A DNA stretch of 64,000 bases. Origin: Meles meles. Its lineage: Eukaryota; Chordata; Mammalia; Carnivora; Mustelidae. Shown in pieces: positions 22,675-34,406 of this stretch (within the stretch, counting starts at the first letter, position 1; each line of letters begins with the position of its first letter). The position numbers were made by a program, and so were the translations under genes. Below the pieces are notes generated by a model. It was not told the DNA's origin. It worked only from the letters and a program-made list of their open reading frames with translations, and searched no databases. The stretch lies in NCBI RefSeq assembly GCF_922984935.1, contig NC_060080.1, positions 17,485,001 through 17,549,000 of the forward strand, read 5' to 3'.

Positions 22675-25012
22675 AAGAAATAAGAAAGGTCTCAAGTATA
22701 CAACCTAACCCTACACCTAAAGGAGCTGGAGAAAGAACAGCAAAGAAAGCCTAACCCCAGCAGGAGAAGAGAAATAATAAAGATCAGAGCAGAAATCAAT
22801 GAAATAGAAACTAAAGAAACAAACTAATAGAAACTAATAGAAACAAAAAACAGTAGAACAAATCAACGAAAGTAGGAGCTGTTTCTTTGAAAGAATTGTT
22901 AAGACTGAAAAACCCTTGGCCAGACTTATTAAAAAGAAAAGATAAAGGACCCAAATTAATAAAATCATGAATGAAAGAGGAGAGATCACAACCAGCACCA
23001 AGGAAATACAAGCAATTATAAGAACATATTATGAGCAACTATACGCCAGCAAATTTGACAGTCTGGAAGAAATGGATGCATTCCTGGAGACATATTAACT
23101 ACCAAACCTGAACCAGAAGAAATAGAAAACCTGAACAGGTCCATAACCATGAAGGAGATTGAAGCAGTCATCAAAAATCTCTCAGCAAACAAGACCCCAG
23201 GGCCAGACAGGTTCCCAGGGGAATTCTATCAAACATTTAAAGAAGAATTAATTCCTATTCTCCTGAAACTGTTCCAAAAAATAGACAAACTCATTTTATA
23301 AGGCCAGCATTACCTTGATCCTTGAAACTGTTACAAACTGTTATCTTAAAACTGTTACCTTGAAACTATTCCCGAAATATAGTCAAATTCATTTTATGAG
23401 GCCAGCATTGCCTTGATCCCAAAACCAGACAAAGACCCCACTTAAAAGGAGAATTACAGACCAATATCCTTGATGAACACGGATGCAAAAATTCTCACCA
23501 AAATACTAACCAATAGTATCCAACACTACATTAAAAGGATTATTCCCCACAAGCAAGTGGGATTGATTCCAGGGCTGCAAGCTGATTCAACATCCACAAA
23601 TCAATCAATGTGATGCAATACATTAATAAAAGAAAGAACAAGAACCAGGATACTCTCAATAGATGCTGAAAAAGCACTTAACAAAGTACAGCATCCTTTC
23701 TTGATCAAAACTCTTCAAAGTGTAGGGATAGAGGGTACATTCCTCAATATCATCAAAACCATCTATGAAAAACCCACAGTGAATACCACTCTCAATGGGG
23801 AAAAACTGAGAGCTTTTCCCCTAACATCAGGAACATGACAAGGATGTCCACTATCACCACTGCTATTCAACATAATACTAGAAGTTCTAGCCTCAGCAAT
23901 CAGACAACAAAAAGAAATCAAAGGAATCCAAATCAGCAAAGAAGTCAAACTCTCACTCTTTGCAGATGATAGGATACTTTATGTGGAAAACCTGAAAGAC
24001 TCCACTCCAAAACTGCTAGAACTGATACAGGAATTCAGTAAAATGTCAGGATATAAAATCAATGCACAGAAATCTGTTGCATTTCTATACACCAACAGCA
24101 AGACAGAAGAAAGAGAAATTAAGGAGTCAATCCCATTTACAATGGCACCCAAAACCATAAGATACCTAGGAATAAACCTAACCAAAGAGGCACAGAAGCT
24201 GTAAACTACAAAGTACTCATGAAAGACATTGAGGAAGACACAAAGAAATGGAAAAATGTTCCATGCTCATGCATTGGAAGAACAAATATTGTGAAAATAT
24301 CTATGCTACCTAAAGCAATCTATACATTAAATGCAATCCCTATCAAAATACCATCAAAGAAAGGGAACAAATAATCCTAAAATTTATATGGAACCAGAAA
24401 AGACCTCAAATAGCCAGGGGAATGTTGAAAAAGAAAGCCAAAGTTGGTGGCATCACACTTCCAGACTTCAAGCTCTATTACAAAGCTCTCCTCATCAAGA
24501 CAGTATGGTATTAGCACAAAAACAGACACATAGATCAATGGAACAGAATAGAAAGCCCAGAAATAGACCCTCAACTCTATGGTGAACTAATCTTTGACAA
24601 AGCAGGAAAAAATGTCTGATGGAAAAAAGATAGTCTCTTCAAAAACTGGTGTTGGGAAAATAGGACAGCCACATGCAGAAGAATGAAAATGGACTCCTTC
24701 CTTACACCACACACAAAAATGGACTAAAAAATGGATGAAAGACCTCAATGTGAGACAGGAATCCATTAAAATTCTTGAGGGGAACACAGGCAACAACTTC
24801 TTCAACCTCAGCCACTCTGGAAAACAGCATGGAGTGTCCTAAAAAGTTGAAAATTGCGCTACAAGCAATGGCAGTACTGGGTATTTACCCTAAAAATACA
24901 AAGGTAGTGATCCAAAGAGGCAAGTGCACCCGAATGTTTATAGCAGCAATGTCCACAATAGACAAAATATGGAAAGAATCTAGATGTTTATCAACAGATG
25001 AATAGATAAAGA

Positions 25013-25375
25013 AGATATGAGATAGATAGATATAGAGATAGATAGATATATAGAGATATATCGAGATAGATAGATCTCTATATATCTATATACAGATGAA
25101 TGGATAAAGATGTGAGATAGATAAATATAGAGATAGATATTGATAGATAGGTATTGAGATATATAGATATAGATACATATAGATATATCTATATAGATAT
25201 ATACCTATCTCTATCTATCTCTATCTCACATCTTTATCCATTCATCTATTGATATATATATATATATATATGTATGTTGATATATATATGTTGATATATA
25301 TATGTGTCTGTGGTATGTATAGATGTTTTATATATATATGTGTGTGTATATATTTATATATATATAAATATACAC
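25013..25375 (+). repeat. GATA/TATC and TA/TG microsatellite with inverted repeat
   Basis: In the L1, the equivalent of GATAAAGAAG…TATATACACAATGG (63402-63428 in the younger copy) is split by about 350 bases of AGATAGAT, TATC, TATA and TG repeats. Within it AGATGAATGGATAAAGATGT (start of a 27-nt arm, 25094-25120) recurs perfectly inverted at 25221-25247, and a third, direct, diverged copy is the L1 sequence itself near 24996-25025. The array therefore includes duplicated and inverted L1 flank, not only slippage. Confidence 0.93.
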
Positions 25376-25813
25376 ACAATGGAATACTATGCAGCCATCA
25401 AAACCCCCAAAATCTTGCCATTTGCAATGATGTGGTTGGAAATAGAGGATATTACGCTGAGTGAAATAAGTCGATCACAGGAAGACAATTATCATATTCT
25501 CTCTCTGATATGAAAAATTTGAAAGTCGGGCAGGGGGTTGTGGGGGTTAAGGAAGGAAAAAATGAGACACTATGAGATTGGGAGGCAGACAAACCATAAG
25601 AGACTATTAATCTCAAAAAGAAAATGAGAGTTGCTGGGGGGTGGGGGGTAGGGATAATGTGGTTCGGTTATGGACACTGGGGAGGTTATGTGCTATGGTG
25701 AGTGCTGTGAAAATGTGTAAGCCTGATAATTCTCAGACCTGTACCCCTAGGGCAAACACTACATTATATGTTAATAGAAATAATAAAAAAGAAGAAGAAG
25801 AACCGCAGGCTGG

Positions 25814-26825
25814 ATGGATGCCCCTTCTCAGAACAGTGGTGAAATTGGCCCAGGTGGACTATCTCCAGAGATTTCCCTTGCAATAGGGGACTCTTCTGTC
25901 ATATTATCATTAATAATATCATCAATTAAAGTTATGAATAAAATATAAGATCAGTTATGCTTGTATGTAGGGGAAACTTGTGGTCATAGCTTTGAAGTTA
26001 TTGATCATTCATATTTTATGGCAAAATAATTTATTAGATCTTATCCTTTGTGATGGCTAGCTGAAAGTATACCTTGGGTAGAGTTTTGAAAGAAAAAAGA
26101 TGCAGTCTCAAGAAAACCATCTGGAACAATGAGACCTTGATGAGGATGGGGGAGGATCCTGCATGTCTGGCAATCCTGAGGCCGGGGCTTCCAGAAACAA
26201 AGACAACAATAACAAAGAAAAACGTTACTGAATCTACAATCTCTGCCTCATTCTTGCTTATAACACTTAATGTGATCATGATTTTTGCCTTGACTGAAAA
26301 ATCTATCTACATTCCCCAAACAAACTAAGCTTTCGCTTCCAAACAGACCGCATTTCCGTATCATTATATGAGCTAAGCAAGTCTCGAAAAAGCAAAGGCA
26401 TATAATAGTATTTGTTCTTCCTCCTCCCTATAATACTATTTTGTTAGAAGCATAAATACTCTAATAAGCAAACACACAAAGAATATGTATTTTCTGCTTG
26501 TTTGGCTCCCCCTTGAATCTAGCTGCTATTTGAAGCCTTAGCCTATACCCAGGCTCCTGCTACAAGGATAACTTAGTCCATGTGCTTTATTATCTCTTGG
26601 TACCTGCAATTTCCAAGAATTTTTAACCGCTTCTCTTTTGTCTAGTAAAGACTTACTTTTCCACAAAGTTACAGTTTAAATATTAAAAAATGTTCTACTA
26701 GTATTTCTGTCCCCTCCCAAAGAAGCATTAATTACCTGGTAATCAGTTGATACTGAATTGGTCTCTCAAGGCTGACCAAGGTCATTTTCTCAGCTGGCTG
26801 GACCAGGTAGTTGCGTTCAGAGGGC
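25814..26825. other. No gene or named repeat seen
   Basis: Unique-looking sequence after the L1. The paired frames at 26034-26279 (minus) and 26074-26328 (plus) overlap each other and match nothing known to me. Confidence 0.45.
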
Positions 26826-27017
26826 TTTAAATGTACCATTTTATTTAATCTTCTCATCAAATGTATAAATTAGGTATTATTATAGTTCCATTTTTCAGGT
26901 CAAAAGACTAGACTCAAAAGTTTAAAGAATATGTCCATGGCCACAGAACTTATAAAGGTTAAATCTAGGTCACCTAACTCTAAAGGCCATGTGTTTAACC
27001 AACATCACTGCCTCTCC
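26826..27017 (-). repeat. MIR-family SINE, minus strand
   Basis: Plus-strand order TTAATCTTCTCATC, TAGGTATTATTATAGTTCC, ATTTTTCAGGTCAAAAGAC, ATGTCCATGGCCACAGAAC, TAGGTCACCTAACTCTAAAG and ACCAACATCACTGCC fits reverse MIR. Confidence 0.75.
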
Positions 27018-27294
27018 TATGCTGAGAAAATACACATAAACTAAGATTTATTAATAAAGTCCCAAAATAAGAGACATTTTAGTACATTCTAGACCTCAAA
27101 TAAGAAGAGAAAGCATCAGACAGTGATGAGGCCATTATCAGACCTGGGAAGATGAATCCATACAGATAAAAGAGAAAATATTGTGACAGCTAACACATTG
27201 GTTGTGGTTTTCAGTAAATTCTTAAAGTGACCAGATATGCATTTCAGAATCCACTGTATCTTTATAATTATTTGTACATTCATTAATAGAAATA

Positions 27295-27540
27295 TAGTTA
27301 ACCTCTACTAAACATTGATTATGTGCTGGGCACTGTCCTTAGTGCTCTATATAGTTTAACTAATTCTTAAAGTAGTTCTCTGAGATGCTATCCTTAGCCC
27401 CCAAAGCCCCCAATTCCTATTAGGGAAACTTGGTGAGAGAGAAATTGGCAATAAAAGGTGGATCAAGGATTTAAATTTAGCCAGTCTGGACCTAGACTCC
27501 AATTTATCTTTGATACCTATGTTCTGCTAACTGTATTGTA
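27295..27540 (-). repeat. MIR-family SINE, minus strand
   Basis: ATTGATTATGTGCTGGGCAC, TCCTTAGTGCTCTATATAG, AGTAGTTCTCTGAGATGC and the trailing GGATTTAAATTTAGCCAGTC block fit a reverse MIR (MIRb/c-like). Diverged. Confidence 0.7.
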
Positions 27541-27776
27541 GATCAAACATTCACATTCCATAAGTATAGAAACATAGAAACATTCCATAAGTATGTAGCT
27601 AAAGCAAATTTCTTATCTTGAATCAGGCTAAGCCTTCCTCAACAAACACTTTCTTCATTTCCATATGTCCTCAATGTAAAGAACATCTTGACATATTATT
27701 AAATATTTTTAAATATTTTAAATTAGTAATCTAATATAAAACCAAGTAAGTAATTTTTCCAGTAGAATGTATTTTT

Positions 27777-27960
27777 TTTAAAGATTTTATTTATTTGACA
27801 GACAGAGATCACAAGTAGGCAGAGAGGCAGGCAGAGAGAGAGGAGGAAGCAGGCTCCCTGCTGAGCAGAGAGGCCGATGCGGGGCTCAATCCCAGGACCC
27901 TGGGATCATGACCTGAGCCAAAGGCAGAGGCTTTAATCCACTGAGCCACCCAGGTGCCCC
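27777..27960 (-). mobile_element. Can-SINE (SINEC), young
   Basis: Minus-strand SINE, nearly unmutated, flanked by a perfect 19-bp target duplication TCCAGTAGAATGTATTTTT (27758-27776 and 27961-27979). One of the most recent insertions in the window. Confidence 0.97.
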
Positions 27961-28030
27961 TCCAGTAGAATGTATTTTTAACAAGTATCAGTTCAGTCTG
28001 AGCATAAGTTTTTAGTAAATACTACCAGCT

Positions 28031-28218
28031 GCGGTGCCTGGATGGCTCAGTTGCTCTGCCTTCAGCTCAGGTAATGATTCCAGCGTCCTGGGATCAAGCC
28101 CCATGTTCCACTCCCTGTTCAGCAGGGAGCCTGCTTCTCCCTCTCCCCTGTGCTCAGGCTCTGCCTCTCAAGATCTCTCTCTCTTTCTCTCTCAAATAAA
28201 TAAATTTTTTAAAAAGAA
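28031..28218 (+). mobile_element. Can-SINE (SINEC), older subtype
   Basis: Flanked by GTAAATACTACCAGCT (28015-28030) and GTGAATACTACCAGCT (28219-28234). The 3' part lacks the CTGCCTACTTGTGATC segment of the younger copies and has CCCTGTGCTCAGGCTCTG instead, so it is a different SINEC subtype. It lies head to head with the copy at 27777-27960. Confidence 0.93.
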
Positions 28219-28234
28219 GTGAATACTACCAGCT

Positions 28235-30930
28235 TACCTTTCCATTAATGGAGATTCCCATATTCAAAATATAAATATGGTAGGTAGAATAATGTCCCTA
28301 TGGCCTCATTATTTGGTATAGGCTTTTACTTAATTCCCTTGTTTTTGTGTTGGCTCTCTATGTTCAGGTTTTTGTGCCTCAATCACCTTCTTTTCGTTTA
28401 ATCTCTCCAGAAAATAAGTGTCCAGACCCTCCACTGGGTGAAGAAGGGGGCAATTTCCTGGTTGTAAGAGGTGAGGCAGGAAAGGTGTCTGTGCGTGTTT
28501 GTGTGTATGTGTGTGTACACACACACGTATATATATAGAGAGAGAGAGAGAAAGAGAACTCTAAGTTTTTAAACCCTTATTAGGCAGTAGCCCAAAATGA
28601 ATTTATTTTAATTTAATTCATATTTTTAAAAAATAATAAACATGTTTTTATTTCTCTCCTCATTCACAAAATGTGAATATTCCATAATTCAGCCATAGTC
28701 TTTACTTTCTGGTAACGTCATCATTGGGTTTCAATTCCTCCTTTAAATAACATACTCTTGTTCCAGAAGGCAGTTAGCTTTTCATCATTTTCTTCTGTCT
28801 AGATAACATCCAAAGGCAAATCCCAGAGGGGAGAGTCTATGAACCCAGTGGTCACACGCAATCTGAAGTAAATTCACCATGATTGCTTGGTCCCAGTGTG
28901 AACGAGGAACCCAGGGACCAAGGGCATCAGTGAGCATAGCCCCCCAAATTAATTTACAAGGAAATCCTTAAATCGTAGCATCATATAAATGTGCATATTA
29001 TCAAATTAGAAACAGAGACAGTTATTCAGATATAGTTGATTAAAAAACAATAAACTTGGAACAACTGCAGCTGGAGAAACTGAAATTTTCCTGGAGGATA
29101 AGGATATGCATTTGAATTTTATAGAGACAATACTCCTATTTGCATAAACCATAAAAGGCAGAATATCAGGTATCTGCAAACCTGAAGAGTGAAATTTGTT
29201 TTGGGGGTGGGGAGGATGGGGTGGGTGGGTGTTGAAAACATCTTTGTCTTTCACTGCAAAACTGACACATGAGTGAACAAAGACTCTCTGAGAGGAAAAA
29301 GCAATACACAAGAAAAATACAAAACAAACAGATTTATACCCACAGGGTGCATGAAAATGAGGAGTGGGTGAAAAGATGGTGGACCCAGTCCTTTATCTCT
29401 GTGTCATTTCTATTCTGATAAGAGTGTGTCACTTACTATCCAGTCTCAGATATCACAAAAGCTGTTTCTAGTCAGCTTTACTCCTTAATTGATTCTCTTA
29501 CTAGTTATACGCAAACGCATTTCTGACTTCCATTAGAAACTAAAGGTTCGTAACAGCACAAAATTTAGGGAAATTCTATGAGAAGCCTTGAGATTATTCA
29601 TACTGGATGCATAAACATTTTACTAACCACTTATCGAGTCTGTGCAAAATTGCCAAAAGAACAAACGAACGCTAGCAAAGATTTAGCGGTACCATTTGTC
29701 ACATCACTTTTGTACTGTAACACAAACTCTGTTTTCACTAAGACGTTGCTTTTTTACTTAGATCATGAGTGGTTTTAGTATAGTGTTTTTCTTTAAATAT
29801 GTAAGTACCTTACCAAAGTATCTATTAAATTCACATTTAATTAATTGCACAGTTCTAGAGACTACTCACGTACAGAGGGTTTTTAAAGAGGCACAGAAGT
29901 TATTAAAATTTCAACTGTTGCACCACATGGGTGTTTCCCGTATCTGTTTAGATTGAAAACGCTTTAGTGCAAGTAGTCCAGGACCAAAGGGTCATGAAAT
30001 CTAGACTTTAGTCTGTCATTTGATACCAGTTAGTTGGGAAACATTGGTCCTGTTATTCAAATTCATTTCCAGAAAGGAATGGGTAATGACAGGTCAAAAG
30101 GGACGTAGAAAGAAACCCTAAAATTGTATTTCTCAAGAACTGTAAAGGGTCTAACATGTTATCCTACTCCAAGCTAGTAGTGTCGTGGATGCTGGCACAA
30201 AACTCTTGATTCAGAGATGGGAGACCATTATTCAGAACAGTAGCAGTAGCCAGAGGATCAGCGCTGTGAGTGTGTTAGTTATCTAAGCCCCTCTTCCCTA
30301 GGGCAACACAAAAAGGGCCAAATGAGACCTGCGTGCACTGTGGGTTGTGTCACAGGAAGCTTCAGCCTTTTGTACGGGGCAGCATGCATGCATGCCTTCT
30401 CCACCTTCTAAGCTTTTTCAGTGTACATTCTTAAAAAGACAGTCCAAAAACTACAGACAGTGCCCTTCTTCTTCTTATAAGGAGGACATGCCCTTCATGT
30501 CTTCTTATAAGACATGCAGGAGAAACATGAGAAAGACACAGAGAAATATCTCCTATAACATCTAGCCCTCTTTTCTATACCATCTTAGCATGTGTGAATT
30601 TCCCCATGAATATGCCACTGCCAGCCACTCTGAATAATCTGACAGAACTAGGAGCCAAATCCTTCGATTTAACTCACACAGCATATAATTGAGGCTACAC
30701 CAAGAGGACTCCAGGCACCAGGATGAGGTCAATGTGCAAATCTCAACCATGCCCACGAGGGCCCTATACCCATGGAGAACTGTCTCCAACACTATCCAGA
30801 TGTGTCTGACTAGTAATATTTACAGCGTGTCTGATTTTTAAAGGCAAACTTGTTCTTTTAACAAGAAACTAATTCACAGTACTCATTTCCCTTCTCAGAA
30901 AAACTTAGATGTTAAAATACATTTGGTATA
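28235..30930. other. No gene seen; mostly unique
   Basis: Contains a GT/AC then GA microsatellite (28489-28556). 28270-28320 (GGTAGGTAGAATAATGTCCC) could be the start of a MaLR LTR. At 30465-30520 CTTCTTATAAG occurs twice and forms CATGTCTT…AAGACATG. Frames are 60-101 codons, overlapping and unrecognised. Confidence 0.45.
28489..28556 (+). repeat. (GT)n-(AC)n-(GA)n compound microsatellite
   Basis: GTGTGT… flips to ACACAC at about 28516, then TATATA and GAGAGA. The GT-to-AC switch makes a small self-complementary core. Confidence 0.9.
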
Positions 30931-30935
30931 TAAAC

Positions 30936-31052
30936 TCCTGCTTTTACAGATAAGAAAAATAAGACCCAAGCATAAGAAATGTCATTTGTTCCATGTCATA
31001 AAACAAAGTATTGACCCAGGTCTCTCAGCTTCCTGTCTACTTCATGGTGAAA
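30936..31052 (-). repeat. MIR-like fragment, minus strand
   Basis: CTGCTTTTACAGATAAGAAA, AATAAGACCCAAGCATAAG and TTGACCCAGGTCTCTCAGC fit the 3'-central part of a reverse MIR. Short. Confidence 0.5.
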
Positions 31053-31345
31053 ATGGTCGACCAGTTAGCTAGCAAGGGAGTGTTCCCTGGAACACTACTT
31101 TGTCTAATATGGGTTGGTTGAGGAGGCACTGGTGTAAAGGTTAGAGGGCAAGAAGTCTTACCTGTGTGGGGAAAGAGCAAGAACGGATAAGAGAATGAGG
31201 CAGCACTGTGAAAGATTCTGACAATCAGGAAATGAATTTATTCCTCAAAAGTAGGAAACCCTTATCCCCACTCAACCCCGCTCTCAGGTAGTCAGGCTTG
31301 CGTTTGAGTGCAAAAAGGACTTTGAGTTACTCTACCCACACACGT
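31053..31345. other. No gene seen
   Basis: Unique-looking spacer between a MIR-like scrap and a CA microsatellite. Confidence 0.4.

Positions 31346-31381
<36 letters not shown>
31346..31381 (+). repeat. (CA)n microsatellite
   Basis: About 17 CA units preceded by ACACACGTGCA; probably polymorphic. Confidence 0.97.
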
Positions 31382-31383
<2 letters not shown>

Positions 31384-32215
31384 ATCTATACAAACTACTC
31401 ATATACTATATAGAGAGCATATACTACATATGCTCTTAGCCATGGTAAAATTATTTTGGGGACAAGTGGGCTGTATGTCAATACAAGATGTATATTTCTT
31501 AAATATTCATAAATTAGGGTTTTCTTTTTTTAGTTGACTGTCATAATTTCTACCAGACCTTAGAAAGTGAGCTCTGTACTGAGAATCCATTAATCTGAAA
31601 TGTTTACTCATTTCTTAATGATAAAAGACATGAAATCATTCAAATGAAAAATGAACATATATTTAGGGTTGGTTTATATATATATGTTTATATGTATTAT
31701 ATACAAAGCCAATCCTAAATATATCTACATTTAATATAATATTTGTATTATTAATTTTAAACAATTCTAACATTATATTAATATTAAATATATATACAAA
31801 TTGGAATGTGTGGATATGCATCCTAATTTGCCAATATATCAGACATCCACCATTCTTCAATATATAATCCTTCATTCTACAAGTACCAACTACACAAAGA
31901 CCTCCTTCTCTAAAATCACTACAAGGATGCCAGTGTAGTATAGACGAAAGTCTCTGTCCCTGAGGTATTTACATTTCAGCTGGGGAGTAAGATCTTTTCA
32001 TGTATATAATATACCTAGCAATGTTGAGTCCTTTAATATATAGTATATACCTAATATAGATATGATGTGCCTAACATTAAGTGCATTAAAATATTACATA
32101 TGTATAATGGATAGTATATATCTATTATGTATGACACACCTAACAATGCTGGACTGTAAGAGACAGAGAACAGAGACTCAGTATGTACAAAACTTAAGAG
32201 CAAAGCTACATCCAA
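31382..32215. other. AT-rich DNA, no gene seen
   Basis: Dominated by TATATA-type stretches (31675-31800 and 32035-32130). No domain or repeat family recognised. Confidence 0.45.
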
Positions 32216-32412
32216 TCTTAATAGCTCTACCAACTACCGAGTGTGACCTTGACTAAGTTACCCATCCACTCTGTACCTCAGTTGTTGCTTCTTTTCTAGT
32301 TTATACTTAACAGGGTTTCTTCTGAGTCCAAAATCAATTAACACATGCAAAGTGCTTACCATACTGCCTGGCACGCGATAAGTCTTCTGTAAGTAATAGA
32401 TATTAGGACGAT
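32216..32412 (+). repeat. MIR-family SINE
   Basis: GAGTGTGACCTTGACTAAGT, CCTCAGTTGTTGC, TGCAAAGTGCTTACCATACT, GCCTGGCACGCGATAAG and GTAAGTAATAGATATTAGG follow MIR order. Confidence 0.75.
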
Positions 32413-32599
32413 AGAAGGTAGGAGAGACAGATTATCAGTGCTGATCAGAATAGTTTAGATACTGTATTTTTCTCTTCAAAATACAGCTTTCCTTTAAAAC
32501 CCTGAGATCCCAACATACCAGACTCTTCATCTTCCTGCCTTACTGTCACAGACATGCCCATATGTGTCCAGTGGTGACATTTCACAGGCTACGTTCCCT

Positions 32600-33012
32600 G
32601 AATGCCAGTCCAACCATGTCTTCCAAGTTCCCATGACATCCTTCCTCATGAAACTTTTCCCAGTTATTCTAGGTAGAATCAGCTGCTTAGCTCTCTTGCA
32701 TTCCCAAAGCTCTTTTTCCTGGGCAAAACATTTAAACCTATCTTTTTTTAGTATCCATTCAGTAAAGTGGATGTAATAACAACACCCATTATATTGCTTG
32801 CATTTCTTTCATCACCAAAAGCACTCAAATACTTTTCTTGGACTTTGATCCACTTCTCACTAGACTTTATATTATAGGTGTGAAGCAAAGGGATCATGTC
32901 AAGTTTTCATCATCTTGGTATCCTTAGCACCAATGCCCAGAACATGAAAGGGCCAAAGAAATATTGGATAATTGATTCATTTTATACCACTAACATTGTG
33001 GATAATACAGAG
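32600..33012 (+). repeat. L2 fragment
   Basis: GACATCCTTCCTCATGAAAC, TCTAGGTAGAATCAGCTGC, CACTTCTCACTAGACTTTAT, AAGGGATCATGTCAAG, GGTATCCTTAGCACCAATGC and AAATATTGGATAATTGATTC run in LINE-2 3' order. Diverged and non-coding now. Confidence 0.7.
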
Positions 33013-33183
33013 TAGGCGCTTAATTTTTTTTTCCAGGGAAGAACTTGAATGAGTTCCTTGCCAGACTATGACTTGAGCATGTTCATTCATGTACAATCCC
33101 TATATAATTATTTCAACTATTTCATAAAGAAAATTTGCTTTTATCTATCTGGGAAGTGATAAAATATGATATCACACTGAGTG

Positions 33184-33437
33184 TTATAGACTGAAAGGTT
33201 TTTGTCCTCCCTAAAGTTCCTATGTTGAAATACTAACTCCCAATGTGATGGTATTAAGAGGTAGAGTTTTGAAGAATTAATAGGGCTCAAGGGCCCTGAG
33301 AAAGGCTCTCATCATAACGTGACTACACTGGTACACTGATCTCAGACTTCTAACCTCCAAAACTGTAAGAAATAAATTTCTGTTTTTTATAAACCACCCA
33401 ATCTCTGGTACTTTGTAAAAGGAGCTTGAATAGACAA
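33184..33437 (+). mobile_element. MaLR-type LTR (MLT1-like), internally deleted
   Basis: Begins TGTTATAGACTGAAAGG and has CTATGTTGAAATACTAACTC, CCAATGTGATGGTATTAAG, CTCAGACTTCTAACCTCC, GTAAGAAATAAATTTCTG (poly(A) signal AATAAA) and ACCACCCAATCTCTGGTAC. The middle is missing relative to a full MLT1-type LTR. Solo. Confidence 0.85.
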
Positions 33438-33819
33438 ATCAAGAATGCATATTGGTTTCCAAAATGATATCCTTAAGAGAATAATAAAAGATCACAGAAA
33501 AATATAGAATAAGTATTTTTTTAGAGTGATTAATACAGAAAAGGTCAAGAAATCAGGAAATAAGAAAAAAGGAATATGAAATGAGTTGTAAAAATAGAAA
33601 GTACATAGTAAGTTGGAATATATTAACCAAAATATATTAACATATTAAAGATAATTTTTTAAATGCTCAATTGAAAGACAAAGTATGTCAGAATTAATAA
33701 AACAAAACCAGTAGTTTACAAAAGATACAACTTAAATATAAAAATACAATGGCTGAAATAAAAGAATTGAAGTTGATATAAACAACGACAAAAAAACTTC
33801 CTCAAAAAATTTTAGAAAG
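33438..33819 (+). other. Possible decayed L1, no gene
   Basis: The piece near 33715-33755 (TTTACAAAAGATACAACTTA, then AATATAAAAATACAA) resembles the L1 endonuclease-domain coding region, but the surroundings are too decayed to bound. Confidence 0.35.
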
Positions 33820-34345
33820 ATCTAACACATGATATAGCAATAGTACTTCTGGATGTATACCCAAAGCAGATGAAAACAGACAATCAAAGTGATATTTGGA
33901 GCCCCATGTTCATTGTAGCATTATTCACAATAGCCAGGATAAATGCCTGTCAAAGGATGAATGGATAAGGATACAAGAAGATATGCATACATATATATCT
34001 TCTTGCATCTTTATATATGTATGCATATATTCTTTTATATATATGTATATATATATAGAGAGAGAGAGACAGAGAGAGAGAGATTCTGAGCATGTAATAT
34101 ACAGCATGATGACTATAGTTAACAACATATATTGTATATTTGAAAGTTGTTCAGAGAATAGATTTTAAAAGTTCTCATCACAAGACAAAAATTAAGTAGG
34201 AGAAGTGATAGATATTAACTCAACTTGATTGTGATAACCATTTTGCAAAATACATTTGCAAAAAAATTTAATCATCATATTGTATTCCTTAAACTAATGG
34301 AATATTATACATCAATTATATCTTAATACAACCAGAACAAAAACT
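33820..34345 (+). mobile_element. Old L1M, ORF2 end and 3' UTR
   Basis: GTTCATTGTAGCATTATTCA, CACAATAGCCAGGATAAATG and GATGAATGGATAAGGATACA mark the ORF2 3' end. GTATATTTGAAAGTTGTTC, TTAAAAGTTCTCATCACAAG and ATACATCAATTATATCTTAA mark the UTR. A TA/GA microsatellite (34035-34083) sits at the usual expansion point before the lost TACTATGCAGC-type region. Confidence 0.85.
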
Positions 34346-34406
34346 GATAGCAAGTATGAATAAAGGAAAAAATTTTGGTGTGATATACTAATACCTAAAA
34401 AAAAGC

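Larger units (their letters stand above)
21541..25513 (+). pseudogene. L1 ORF2 (endonuclease-reverse transcriptase) pseudogene
   Basis: Encoded the endonuclease-RT that nicks target DNA and primes cDNA synthesis. The start at ATG 21541 gives an LNVNGLN motif typical of the apurinic-type endonuclease domain. The RT region lies at about 23100-24200, with FADD encoded near 23961-23972 followed by R where the copy at 61840 has M. The end near 25499-25513 reads ILSLI-stop. Inactivating lesions: many stops; a SINE at 22470-22674; a duplicated segment at about 23262-23420; a deletion near 24811 equivalent to 62710-63194 of the younger L1; and a microsatellite insertion at about 25013-25370. Nothing suggests continued coding. 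Confidence 0.9.
18720..25798 (+). mobile_element. Full-length carnivore L1, inactivated
   Basis: About 7.1 kb with all L1 parts in order: 5' UTR, ORF1, ORF2, 3' UTR and an A-rich tail (AATAATAAAAAAGAAGAAG). It is flanked by a 15-bp target duplication with one mismatch, AGAACTGCAGGCTGG (18705-18719) and AGAACCGCAGGCTGG (25799-25813), which fixes both ends and shows that it was inserted complete. Both ORFs carry stops and frameshifts. ORF2 contains a Can-SINE, a local duplication, an internal deletion of about 485 bases and an expanded GATA/TATA microsatellite. It cannot move autonomously. Confidence 0.95.
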
